Assembly (NCBI GenBank): GCA_016703895.1
Contig: JADJBE010000010.1
Coordinates: forward strand, 1-64,000
Origin: Pseudomonadota bacterium
GTDB lineage: Bacteria; Pseudomonadota; Gammaproteobacteria; Steroidobacterales; Steroidobacteraceae
Direction of reading: 5' to 3'
DNA: 64,000 nucleotides
Shown here: in pieces, positions 46,180 to 55,160 of the stretch
Layout: each line of letters opens with the position of its first letter
Numbering within the stretch: position 1 is the stretch's first letter
Program-made: the position numbers and the translations under genes
The notes under the pieces: model-generated
The model's input: the letters and a program-made list of their open reading frames with translations, nothing else
Database searches by the model: none
Told to the model about the DNA's origin: nothing

Positions 46180-47516
46180 CTACCGTTCGACCCGCACTGC
46201 GCGCGATGCTTCAAGCGCGCGCTGATCGAGGCGGTAAAAAGACAGTATCGCGACTGCCACGACCGCCATCGCGGCTGGCACATAAGCAATACCCAGCAAC
46301 ACGGCTTGCCGCACCCCCGGTGTGACCTCGCTCGGTGGGCTGCTGGGATCAAATCCTGCCACGGAAAGCGCTCCACCCAGAATCAACGGACCAATCGACA
46401 TCGCGAGCTTTTCCACGAAACTATACAGCGCCGAATACATCCCCTCGCGCCGCATGCCGGTGCGATGCCAGTCCACTTCCATTGCATCCGTCAACATCGA
46501 CATGGCAAACATCACGTTGCCAGCGAAAGCGATGCCCAGAAAGAACCCGCGCAGCAACACCATCCAGGTGGGATCTCCAGGTTGCGCAAACATCCAGGAC
46601 AAGGCGGCCAAGCCGGTGATCCCGGCTGACAACGCGTAGCCCACCTTTTTCCCCAAGTGGCGGCCGACCCATAGCAGCACGGGTGTACTAACAAATACAG
46701 CCACAGTCGTGGCCAGACCAAAGACCGGCAAGATTGTCAGCGGTACATCGATCACGCGCGCAAAAAGAAGATTAAACCACCAGTAGCAGCGCTGATGCCA
46801 ATGAGCTGCGCCAACTTTACGGCGATGATGAGCTGAAATGCGCGGTTGTCCAAAAACGCGCGAACCTGCTCGCCAAACGATAAGCTGTTAGGACTCTGGG
46901 CAACGACCGGCGCTTTTGCCGTACCGGTGAAGGCGATCATCATTGAGACAAAGATCAGCGCCGCGCCGATCCAGGCTACCAGAGAATAGCCCGCTCGATC
47001 CTTGCCCACCGTTTCGAGAAAGACGCCCGCCAAAAACTGCACTGCAAGACCACCCAGCGCGGCGCTGACGACACGATAACCATGAATGACCGATCGCTCG
47101 TGGTAGTCCTGCGTCATCTCGGCTGGCATGGCCATATACGGCACGTTGAACATCGAGTAGCCGGTCGTGAAAATCAGCAGCGAGACCATCACCCAGGTTG
47201 TCATCCATACGCCAGTCTCCTGGATTGGCACGTTGAAAACCAACGCGAAGGAGAACGCCGAGACGAACGCGCCGCCAAGCAAGTACGGCCGTCGTCGGCC
47301 CAGCGAGGATTTGGTGCGATCACTCAACCAGCCGGACAGCGGGTCCGTGACCGCGTCATAAATTCGCGAGGCAAAGATCAGAAATCCGGCCAACGCCGGG
47401 TCCATGCGTAGTACGACCGTGAAGTAAAACAGCGCCAGCGCGGACACGCCGTTCATGAGGATTGCGACGCCAAACGCCCCACTGGCCCATTGGATCTTGA
47501 GAGCTCGCGTCAGCAT
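46180..47516 (-). CDS. MFS transporter, GPH cation-symporter family (frameshift near 46760)
   Basis: A 12-helix carrier of the glycoside-pentoside-hexuronide/MelB-like family. The N-half shows FLIFASRIYDAVTDPLSGWL and the loop DRTKSSLGRRRPYLLGGA, both diagnostic. The first frame stops at GLIFFLRA (TGA 46754-46752); the C-half (VIDVPLTILPVFGLATTVAV to the end) is one frame over. A one-base loss in the TTTTTGCGCGCG stretch rejoins them to about 445 residues. Likely imports the substrate for the downstream oxidase operon (cation-coupled). Divergent from the aldehyde dehydrogenase with a 250-bp shared upstream region. Confidence 0.88.
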
Positions 47517-47766
47517 TCAATCCTCAAAATGACACCCCACATCGGCTCGCGGCACCGCCTGGCGTGGCACCGCCGACGGATACTGCACCACTCATGATTG
47601 ACATGCACGTCGGCCGACCTCCAATACCGAGTAAGTTGTCCGCCATCAGTTTGACGCATGGCACGCCGACCTGTGGTCGCATCAGTGGCAGCATAGAGCA
47701 ATTGGAGCTGTAGAATGCCAGCTGGTTCGCGGCCGTCGCCGCCCTTGTATAGACCAGGAGTCGCAG

Positions 47767-49252
47767 ATGATTTCAGCTGCCACACAACAGTTCCTCGACC
47801 GCAAGCACGGGCTTTGGATCGACGGCAAAGAGACTAACGACTACGGCGGGGGCGAGCTCGACGTCATCGACCCAGCCACCGAGAAAGTGATTTCCAGGGT
47901 CGGCCTTGGAGATGCAAAAGACATCGACAAAGCCGTCGCGGCGGCGCGCCGTGCACTCACAGGCCCGTGGTCAAAGATGACGGCAGACGAACGGACGCAA
48001 GTCTTGCTGCGCTTCGCCGGGCTGTTTGAGAAGCATCATCAGATGATCACGGAGCTCGCGGTGCTCGACAACGGCATGCCGATCATGATTGGCGAGAGCT
48101 GCGCGCCTTTTGCGGCGCAGTTCCTGCGCTACTACGCCGGCTGGACCAGCAAAATAATGGGTAACACCATGCCCTCCGCCGGCGCGGGCAAACGACCAGA
48201 CCAGTTATTTGCCTACACCGCGCGGGAACCTATTGGTGTCGTCGGCGCCATCACCCCATGGAACTACCCGTTTGGCATGGAGATGCTGAAAATTGCGCCG
48301 GTACTCGCGACCGGCTGCACGTTGGTTCTCAAGCAGGCCGAGATAGCGCCACTGGCATCGCTGCTGATGGCGGAGCTGGCACTCGAGGCCGGCGTGCCGC
48401 CAGGCGTTTTTAATGTGGTGACCGGACTCGGCGAGGTGGCGGGCGTGGCGTTGGCGTCACACGAGGACGTCAACAAGATCGCCTTCACAGGCTCGACCGA
48501 GGTGGGCAAGATCATCGTTCGAGCGGCGATCGGTAACCTCAAAGAAGGTGTCGTTGGAACTAGGCGGGAAGTCGCCGGTGGTCGTGTTTCCAGACGCCGA
48601 TCTCGCTACGGCAATACCGGGCGTCGCCATGAGCACCTTCCTGTTGCAAGGGCAGAATTGCGTCTGCGGTAGTCGTGTATTTGTCCATCGCGACATCGCC
48701 GACGAGTTTGCGGCCGGCGTTGCGGCCTTCGCCAAGCAGCTGCCTGTGGGCAACGGTATGGATCGTGGCAACATGATCGGCCCGGTGATCAGTGGCGAGC
48801 AACGTGGGCGGATCGAGGGCTTCTTTGTATCCGCGCAGAAAGAAGGCGCCAAACTGCTGGCGGGCGGCGAACGGGCGGGAAAACAAGGCTATTTTGTCGC
48901 GCCCACCGTCTATTCAGACTGTCGGCCCGAGATGCGTGTCGTACGCGAGGAAGTCTTTGGCCCGGTCATGTCCATTCAGACTTTCGAAGGCGACGATCTC
49001 GAGGCGTTGGCCAAGCGCGCTAACGACACAACCTACGGGTTGTCGGGTAGTGTCTGGACTCGGGACCTTGCCACAGCGCATCGGATGGTTAGGCTGATCG
49101 ACTCGGGGCAGCTCGGTGTGAACTGCCATGCCGCCATGGATCCAACCATGCCGTTTGGCGGTTTCAAGCAGTCAGGCTGGGGGCGTGAGTTCGCCGCAGA
49201 CGCGCTTGATCTGTATCTGAAAACCAAGGCGGTGACGATCACTTGGCCGTAG
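47767..49252 (+). CDS. NAD(P)-dependent aldehyde dehydrogenase (frameshift near 48545)
   Basis: About 494 residues after correction. Recognised are GVVGAITPWNYPFGME (NAD site), the FTGSTEVGKIIV loop, SLELGGKSPVVVFPDADL with the general-base Glu, and GQNCVCGSRVFV with the catalytic Cys. The first frame leaves family sequence after IGNLK; one extra base (the G at 48544 in AAAGAAGG) restores LKKVSLELGGK. Start ATG follows AGGAG. Family members oxidise aliphatic or aromatic aldehydes (betaine/vanillin-like); substrate not determinable. It may act with the following flavin monooxygenase. Confidence 0.93.
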
Positions 49253-49289
49253 TGAGTCTGTTACACGCACTGACGGAACGGCGTCGGCC

Positions 49290-50447
49290 TTGAAACCCGG
49301 TAGCGCGCTAGTTGTCGGCGCCGGGATCGGTGGGCTCGCAACGGCTGTGGGACTGCAGCGTCTGGGATGGCGCGTGCGCGTCATCGAGCAAGCCAACGAA
49401 CTCACAGAAATCGGCGCCGGGCTCACCCTGAGCCCGAACGCGAACCGTGCGCTGAGTTGGCTGGGCGTTGCGGAGCAGCTCGCACCCCACCTGTCGATAC
49501 CACCCTATCAGATAGCCGAAGACACAGTCACCGGTGAGGAAAAATCACGCCTGGTGCGCGGGCCAACGGCGATTGCCCAATACGGCGCGCCCTATGCATT
49601 CGTGCATCGCGCTGATCTGCACGCGGTGCTGGCACGCGCGGTTGCGGCACATGACCCGCAGGTTTTTTTGTTAGGTCGAACCTGCCGCAGCGCTTCGTCC
49701 GAAGAGCAAGCCGCGGTGATCGAACTCGACGACGGCCAACGTCTGCGGGCAAATCTGGTCATCGGCGCGGACGGCGTACGCTCGGCGGTACGCGCAAGCC
49801 TGTTGGGCGAAATGCCGGCTCGCTATACCGGCTTCGTTGCCTGGCGCAGGTTGTTACCGCTCGAGGCGGTGGTGCGCGACGCGCTACCCGCGGGCTCCGC
49901 GGTCACGTGGGGGGTCGGCAAGCTGTTCGTGCGCTATCGTCTCGAACCCCGCCGACAACTGAATATCGTGTCGTTCGCAAAACAGGCTGACTGGGCTGGT
50001 GAGAGCTGGACGATCCCGGCCGACCCCGAGGTCCCCGCCAAGCTGTTTGCCGATTGGCATCCGGCGCTTTCGGCACTGTGGCGTACACCGGCACGCGAGC
50101 CCTGTTTTCAATGGGGCTTGCTTGACCGCGAGCCGATTGCGCAGTACGACTATGGCAACATTGCGTTGCTGGGCGACGCGGCGCACCCGATGCTGCCCTT
50201 CCTCGGTCAGGGCGCTGCGCTGGCGCTCGAAGATGCGGTCATACTGGCCCGCACGCTGGAGTCGGGCGACGATCTGCATGACAGTCTGCGGCGATACAGC
50301 CTGGCACGGCAACCGCGGGGCGCGGCGGCGCAACTCGAATCGCGCGCTGCAGGCGCCCGATTGCACGGCGAAGGTGGCGATCCACGCCTCGTCAACGAGG
50401 AAACGCTCGACTACTTTCGCTACGATGCCGCCGCGGTGGAAATATGA
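49290..50447 (+). CDS. FAD-dependent aromatic monooxygenase (salicylate hydroxylase-like)
   Basis: A 385-residue class A flavin monooxygenase. FAD contacts are ALVVGAGIGGLATAVGLQR (GxGxxG, residues about 6-24), NLVIGADGVRSAVRASL (DG motif, about 152-168) and IALLGDAAHPMLPFLGQGA (GD motif, about 292-310). This set is typical of salicylate 1- and 3-hydroxybenzoate 6-hydroxylases, which hydroxylate aromatic acids with NAD(P)H and O2. The start is TTG at 49290, with a weak ribosome site. It follows the aldehyde dehydrogenase by 37 bp; together they could turn an aromatic aldehyde to a hydroxylated acid or phenol, an inference. Confidence 0.85.
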   Translation: MKPGSALVVGAGIGGLATAVGLQRLGWRVRVIEQANELTEIGAGLTLSPNANRALSWLGVAEQLAPHLSIPPYQIAEDTVTGEEKSRLVRGPTAIAQYGAPYAFVHRADLHAVLARAVAAHDPQVFLLGRTCRSASSEEQAAVIELDDGQRLRANLVIGADGVRSAVRASLLGEMPARYTGFVAWRRLLPLEAVVRDALPAGSAVTWGVGKLFVRYRLEPRRQLNIVSFAKQADWAGESWTIPADPEVPAKLFADWHPALSALWRTPAREPCFQWGLLDREPIAQYDYGNIALLGDAAHPMLPFLGQGAALALEDAVILARTLESGDDLHDSLRRYSLARQPRGAAAQLESRAAGARLHGEGGDPRLVNEETLDYFRYDAAAVEI

Positions 50448-50550
50448 CCGACACATGGCATTGCACCTGTGCAGTTGCAGCAAGCTGTCCTTAGAATAGA
50501 CACCCCGCCAGCTTTTGGCGCCCGGAGTGCCCCGCACTCGTGAATCGCAA

Positions 50551-51846
50551 GTGAATCAGCTGTCGCTAGGCTTTCTGCTCAGTCTACTCGCCGTGTGCCT
50601 CGCACTGTCGGCATTTTTCTCCGGCACCGAAACGGCCTTGATGGCCATCAACCGTTACCGGCTTCGCACCTTGGCCCAACAGGGCAATCGGCGCGCCATC
50701 ATCGCCGAGAAGCTATTGTCGCGACCGGACCGCTTGATCGGGCTGATACTGCTCGGTAACAACCTGGTCAACAATATCGCTGCAACGTTGGTGGCGGTCA
50801 TCGTGCTCAAGATCGCGAATGACCAGTGGCTCGCATTTGGCGCCGGTGTACTCACGTTTGTGATGCTGATCTTCTGCGAAGTGGGCCCCAAGACGATCGG
50901 CGCACTATACCCGCGACCGGTCGCCTTGGTTGCAGCGCCAATCTACAACGTGCTGGCGACAGCCGCCTATCCGTTTGTGTGGGTGATCAATCGACTAACC
51001 AATGCCGCCATACGGCTGGTGGGCGTCAAGACCGACCAGCAAACGCAACAAACCGCACTGTCACAAGATGAGCTGCGCACCGTGGTTGCCGAAGCGGGCG
51101 TCATGATCCCGCAGCGCCACCAACAGATGTTGATGGCGATCCTTGATCTCGAACGCGTCACAGTCGACGACATCATGATTCCGCGCAATGAGGTGGTCGC
51201 GATCGATATCAATGATGACTGGGGCGAAATCCTCGACAAACTGCGGGACACCCAGCACACACGCCTACCGGTTTACGAAAACGAGTTCGAGAACCTGATC
51301 GGCGTGCTGCACATGAAGCGCGTGGCGAACGAACTTGTGCGTGGGAAATTGACGCGTGAATCACTGCGCGAAGTCGCCAGTCAGCGTGGCGCGTTGTTCG
51401 TACCAGAGGGCACGCCACTCAACACCCAACTCTTGAACTTTCAGCGTGACCGACGCCGGTTTGGCTTTGTCGTAGACGAATACGGCGACGTCCAAGGACT
51501 GATCACGCTGGAAGATCTGCTCGAGGAGATCGTCGGTGAGTTCACGACTGACCCTGGCGGCGCGGCCCACAAGGACGTCCATCGGGAGGCGGCGGGAGTC
51601 CATATCGTCAACGGTGCGGCCAATATCCGCTCGCTCAATCGAGCGCTCGGCTGGACGTTACCGACCGATGGGCCCAAGACACTCAACGGTCTGTTGTTAG
51701 AGCAACTGGAAACGATACCGGATGCCGGCATCGTCATTCAGGTCGGCGACCAGATTTTTGAAGTCTTGCAGATTGCCGACAACACGATTCGCACCGTACG
51801 CATAACGAATGCGGCATCAACCCCGTCGGAATCGGACGGCGGCTAA
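50551..51846 (+). CDS. HlyC/CorC (CNNM) family membrane protein, YfjD-like
   Basis: A 431-residue protein with an N-terminal DUF21/CNNM membrane domain (about residues 1-180; ALSAFFSGTETALMAINRYRL), two CBS domains (ITVDDIMIPRNEVV-type motif seen as VDDIMIPRNEVVAIDI, about 208) and a C-terminal CorC_HlyC domain (AANIRSLNRALGWTLP). The family is implicated in Mg2+/Co2+ efflux. GTG 50551 chosen, since it sits just before the first membrane helix. Not obviously part of the catabolic genes around it; a strong hairpin follows the stop. Confidence 0.9.
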   Translation: MNQLSLGFLLSLLAVCLALSAFFSGTETALMAINRYRLRTLAQQGNRRAIIAEKLLSRPDRLIGLILLGNNLVNNIAATLVAVIVLKIANDQWLAFGAGVLTFVMLIFCEVGPKTIGALYPRPVALVAAPIYNVLATAAYPFVWVINRLTNAAIRLVGVKTDQQTQQTALSQDELRTVVAEAGVMIPQRHQQMLMAILDLERVTVDDIMIPRNEVVAIDINDDWGEILDKLRDTQHTRLPVYENEFENLIGVLHMKRVANELVRGKLTRESLREVASQRGALFVPEGTPLNTQLLNFQRDRRRFGFVVDEYGDVQGLITLEDLLEEIVGEFTTDPGGAAHKDVHREAAGVHIVNGAANIRSLNRALGWTLPTDGPKTLNGLLLEQLETIPDAGIVIQVGDQIFEVLQIADNTIRTVRITNAASTPSESDGG

Positions 51847-51854
51847 TCACTCGA

Positions 51855-51886
51855 AGGTGCCGCAGCGGCTGACCACTGCGGCACCT
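51855..51886. terminator. bidirectional hairpin between convergent genes
   Basis: AGGTGCCGCAG, a 10-nt loop, and CTGCGGCACCT form a perfect 11-bp stem. It lies 9 bp after the stop of the CorC-like gene and 8 bp before the stop of the convergent small secreted protein, the expected place for a shared terminator. No T-run on either side, so termination could be incomplete or the hairpin may protect mRNA 3' ends. Confidence 0.75.
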
Positions 51887-51893
51887 GACCTCG

Positions 51894-52217
51894 TTAGCGG
51901 CTCTGCCGGTCGTGCTTCTGGCGCGCGATACGGCGACTCTGCTGGCTGGCTTCGTGTTGCAACCTGGCACGCTCGCGCGTTGTTACCTCGCCGTCAGACT
52001 TGGCGCGAGCCTCCAAACGACGCAAATTGGCCTGGCCACGTACCAAGCGCCGCGTTTCCGGCCGAGTGAGCTCGCCGGACCGAACGCCCGCCGCAATCCG
52101 CTGCGCCTGGTTGTGCTCGCGCTGGTCGAGTACTGGCGTATCAGCACTCGCCGGTAGGACGAACACCACACTGGCAAGAGCCGCCGTAGCGGCCAATAGA
52201 AGAGCTTTGTTGAACAT
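51894..52217 (-). CDS. small secreted Arg-rich protein, uncharacterised
   Basis: A 107-residue protein starting at ATG 52217 after a good AAGGAG site. A signal peptide (NKALLLAATAALASVVFVLP, cleavage near ASADT) precedes a mature domain made of two similar helical halves: QAQRIAAGVRSGELTRPETRR and RRLEARAKSDGEVTTRERAR, each with an acidic turn. Similar small exported proteins are common in Xanthomonadales-type bacteria, without known function; the GxVT/GELT turns faintly recall EF-hand-like repeats. The ATG is preceded by an inverted repeat in the leader. Confidence 0.75.
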   Translation of the reverse strand: MFNKALLLAATAALASVVFVLPASADTPVLDQREHNQAQRIAAGVRSGELTRPETRRLVRGQANLRRLEARAKSDGEVTTRERARLQHEASQQSRRIARQKHDRQSR

Positions 52218-52547
52218 ATGACACTCCTTTAGGTCGGGGATACTCGAAAAACCGTATCCGATAGACCGCTTAACGCGCAGACGTCGCGACGGTTGACCTA
52301 GGAGCGATTGCAACGTTGCCAGCGGCGGCCGCATAACTGCGACGACGTGAGTATTGGTGTCATGCAGCTGAGGCTCGCGGCACGCGTGTTGAGGGCGCCG
52401 CAGAGTGAGCAGGGAGCGCTCCTGTGCCGTTAACAGTCTAACTGCACCGCCGGGGAAAGATGCGCGCCCTGCTCAATCTAAGGTCTCGCCGCGCAGCGGC
52501 GCGCCCGATCACGTGTGCCGCGAGCCTCGGCTGCATGTCATGAACAA
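52218..52547. other. upstream region of the small secreted protein
   Basis: About 330 bp between the LysR gene end and the secreted-protein start. I see no ORF or RNA gene in it. It should hold the leftward promoter of the secreted-protein gene and contains the inverted repeat at 52238-52259. Confidence 0.5.
52238..52259. promoter_or_regulatory. leader inverted repeat GGATAC-N10-GTATCC
   Basis: Perfect 6-bp arms separated by 10 bp, about 20 bp upstream of the start codon of the small secreted protein. It could be an operator or a 5'-UTR hairpin controlling that gene. Only the symmetry is observed; the role is a guess. Confidence 0.35.
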
Positions 52548-53471
52548 TCACGTCTTAACACCCGTCTGCGCCCGCACCTGCGCCGCACACACCGCTCGCA
52601 CTTCGGCCAAAAACAATTGCACGGCTTGCCGCTCCACGCCACCCGACCGGTAGATCAGACCCGCTTTACGCGTCACCGATCCATCACTGAGTGGCAAGCG
52701 GCGCACGGTGCGAGCTGCAAACTCACGTGCCAGCAGATGCTCCGGCATGGCAGTAATGAACTGTCCGGACGTCAACAACGACATCATCAATCCTAACGAG
52801 TTGGTGCGCACCACGGCACGGGGCACTGGTAACCCGTCCCGGGCAAAGAACTGCTCGAGAAAATCCTTCGCATGCGGCTGATCGGCCACAACCCAGCGCT
52901 GCTCGACCAAGTCGGTCTTGCCAATATTCCGGCGTTTGAAAAGCGGATGACCATCCCCAACCACAATAGACGAAACAACCGAGTACAGCGTCTCGACCGT
53001 CACCTCAGCAGGCATCGCCACCGCCGGAAAGTTTGAAAACATCAGATCGAGACGGCCGTCGATCAGCTCGCGCACCAGCTCTTCGAAAAACCCCTGTGAA
53101 ATGACCATCGACACGCCAGGTTGTTTGGCGGACAGCTCAAGTGCCACCGAATCAACGATATGCGAGGCGAACATCGCGGCGATGCCGACTTGCACCGTAC
53201 CACTCAAACCACGCTGAAACGCGCGTACGTCGGTTGTGAGGCGGGCACAATCGTTGAGCACCATTTTGGCGTGATGGTACAGCGCCACACCGGCCTCAGT
53301 CGGTACGACGCCGCGCGGCTTTCGCTCCAGCAGCTCAACACCGAGCGTCTCCTAGAGATTCTTGATGCTGCGCGTGAGCGCGGGCTGGCTGATCGCCACG
53401 CGATCTGCTGCTCGGGACACATTCCCCTTGTCGACGACGGCAACGAAATGCCGTAACTGCCGTAATTCCAT
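52548..53471 (-). pseudogene. LysR-family regulator with in-frame TAG at codon 40
   Basis: A 307-codon LysR-type regulator. The winged helix-turn-helix (ELRQLRHFVAVVDKGNVSRA, then VAISQPALTRSIKNL) starts at ATG 53471. Codon 40 is TAG (53354-53352) where the family has Glu (NL-E-ETLGVELLERKPRG); the rest, with the effector domain from GTVQVGIAAMFASHIVDSV on, is open in the same frame. A single C-to-A difference on the plus strand would account for it. Divergent from the GMC oxidoreductase, it probably regulates that operon through the palindrome at 53478-53496. Real loss of the regulator would leave the operon uncontrolled. Confidence 0.85.
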
Positions 53472-53477
53472 ATGACC

Positions 53478-53496
53478 CCATGCGGTTGCTGCATGG
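53478..53496. promoter_or_regulatory. LysR-type operator (T-N11-A) between LysR and GMC genes
   Basis: CCATGC-N7-GCATGG, perfect 6-bp arms, containing the T-N11-A core of LysR boxes (T53481 and A53493). It lies 7 bp upstream of the LysR start and 57 bp upstream of the GMC start, where an LTTR recognition site for autoregulation and divergent activation is expected. Binding is inferred from position and symmetry. Confidence 0.65.
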
Positions 53497-53552
53497 ATTG
53501 TGCCTGTGAAAACATTGGCTCGCACGGCTTGCGGCAGCGACACTGCAATTAG

Positions 53553-55160
53553 ATGCATGACGACGGAGCAATCTGGGACTACATCATCGTGGGCGCCGGC
53601 TCTGCTGGTTGCGTTCTGGCGAATCGACTGTCGGCCGACAAAAACGTCCGAGTCCTGTTGCTGGAAGCTGGCGGCAGCGACCGCTCGCCGTACATCCAGA
53701 TCCCCGCAGCGCTGATCAAGGCCGTCGGCAATCCGCAGTTTGACTGGTGCCACACCGCCGAGCCCGACGGGTCACGCTTCGACAAAGTGGACCTGTGGCC
53801 CGCCGGCAAGACACTCGGGGGCTCGAGCTCGATCAACGGTATGTTGTTCGTCCGCGGTGCGCGGACGGATTTCGATGGCTGGGCGGCGCTCGGCAACAAC
53901 GGTTGGAGTTACGATGATGTCCTGCCCCACTTCAAGAGTCTGGAACGCTCCGAGGTGGGTGATCCGGCGATGCGCGGCAAAGCCGGACCGCTACACGTGT
54001 CACGCCTTCGCACCACTCACCCGCTGGCGGCCGTGTTCATGAGGGCCGCAGCCGAATGCGGCCTAGCCCACAATCCTGACTACAACGGCATTGATCAAGC
54101 TGGCGCCTCGCCCCCCCAAGTGACCCAGTTGCGTGGTCGGCGCATGAGCAGCGCGCGCGCATTCCTGGATCCCGTGCGATCGCGCAGCAATCTGCACATC
54201 ACAACTCATGCGCAAGTTACCAAACTTGTGCTCGAGCAGGGCCGATGTGTGGGTGTTGAGGTGAACAGTGGTGGCCGTGCTATACGACACAAAGTGAGAC
54301 GCGAAGTGTTGTTAGCGGCTGGCACGCTAGGTTCACCGAAGATTCTCATGCTCTCGGGCATTGGCCCGGGTCGCGATCTGCAAGCCCACGGCATCACCAC
54401 GTTGCTTGATAGCGCTGAAGTGGGCGCCAACCTGCGTGAGCATGCAAACTCGTTGGTTTGCGCCGACGTGAACGTGCCGACCTATAACGCCGAGATGGCG
54501 AGCTATCGACTCGCGCTGCACTTGGCCAACTGGCTGGTGTTCCGGCGCGGCCCAGCCACCAGCCCCTACCCGCACGGCGTAGCATTTGTCCGCTCGCGCC
54601 CCGAGGAGCCGCAGCTGGATTTGCAACTGTTGTTTGGGCCGTTCGCATTTGGGTTCGATGAGCGTGGCATAGTGCCCTACGCCAAGCCGGCCGTGTCGCT
54701 CGTGATCAACGCTTGTCGCCCGAACGCCAAAGGTCGCGTGCGCTTGCGCTCCGCCGACCCGGCAGCCGCACCTGTCATTGAGCACCGTATGTTCACCGAT
54801 AGCGAAGATCTGCGCCGCCAAGTTGCCGGCGGCCGATTGGCACGCCAGATGCTGCAATCAGCTGCCTTCCGACCGTATCTGCTACGCGAGTTTCTACCTG
54901 GCAACGGCGTCGAGACAGACGCCGACTGGGAACAAGCCATACGCCGCACCAGCTTTCTCGGCTACCATCCGATCGGTACGTGCCGCATGGGCGTCGACGA
55001 CCAGGCGGTGGTGACCCCTGAACTCATTGTTCGCGGCGTCGCGGGCCTGCGTGTCGTGGACGCATCTATCATGCCGACGCATATCGCCGCCAATACCAAT
55101 GCCGCCACCATGATGATTGCGGAAAAGGCAGCTGCCATGATTCGAAGAGATGCGCAATGA
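53553..55160 (+). CDS. GMC-family alcohol/choline dehydrogenase-like oxidoreductase
   Basis: A 535-residue FAD oxidoreductase of the GMC family. YIIVGAGSAGCVLANRLSA (ADP-binding, residues about 10-28), GKTLGGSSSINGMLFVRG (GMC signature 1), AAGTLGSPKILMLSGIG (signature 2), the catalytic His in FLGYHPIGTCRMG (about residue 474) and the partner site in AANTNAATMMIAEKAA are all in place. It probably oxidises an alcohol to an aldehyde and passes electrons to an unknown acceptor. No signal peptide, so cytoplasmic. First gene of an operon with overlapping MFS and PrpE genes. Confidence 0.93.
   Translation: MHDDGAIWDYIIVGAGSAGCVLANRLSADKNVRVLLLEAGGSDRSPYIQIPAALIKAVGNPQFDWCHTAEPDGSRFDKVDLWPAGKTLGGSSSINGMLFVRGARTDFDGWAALGNNGWSYDDVLPHFKSLERSEVGDPAMRGKAGPLHVSRLRTTHPLAAVFMRAAAECGLAHNPDYNGIDQAGASPPQVTQLRGRRMSSARAFLDPVRSRSNLHITTHAQVTKLVLEQGRCVGVEVNSGGRAIRHKVRREVLLAAGTLGSPKILMLSGIGPGRDLQAHGITTLLDSAEVGANLREHANSLVCADVNVPTYNAEMASYRLALHLANWLVFRRGPATSPYPHGVAFVRSRPEEPQLDLQLLFGPFAFGFDERGIVPYAKPAVSLVINACRPNAKGRVRLRSADPAAAPVIEHRMFTDSEDLRRQVAGGRLARQMLQSAAFRPYLLREFLPGNGVETDADWEQAIRRTSFLGYHPIGTCRMGVDDQAVVTPELIVRGVAGLRVVDASIMPTHIAANTNAATMMIAEKAAAMIRRDAQ

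Noticed and set aside
47551..47574. Direct repeat GGCACCGCC ... GGCACCGCC in the GPH transporter/ALDH spacer
   Set aside because: Short, GC-rich and without flanking symmetry; readily explained by chance.
36315..53354. Genome-wide reassignment of TAG to Glu
   Set aside because: TAG clearly terminates ispF, the Smr gene, vapC, rpsB and frr at family-expected ends, so only isolated TAG codons are abnormal.
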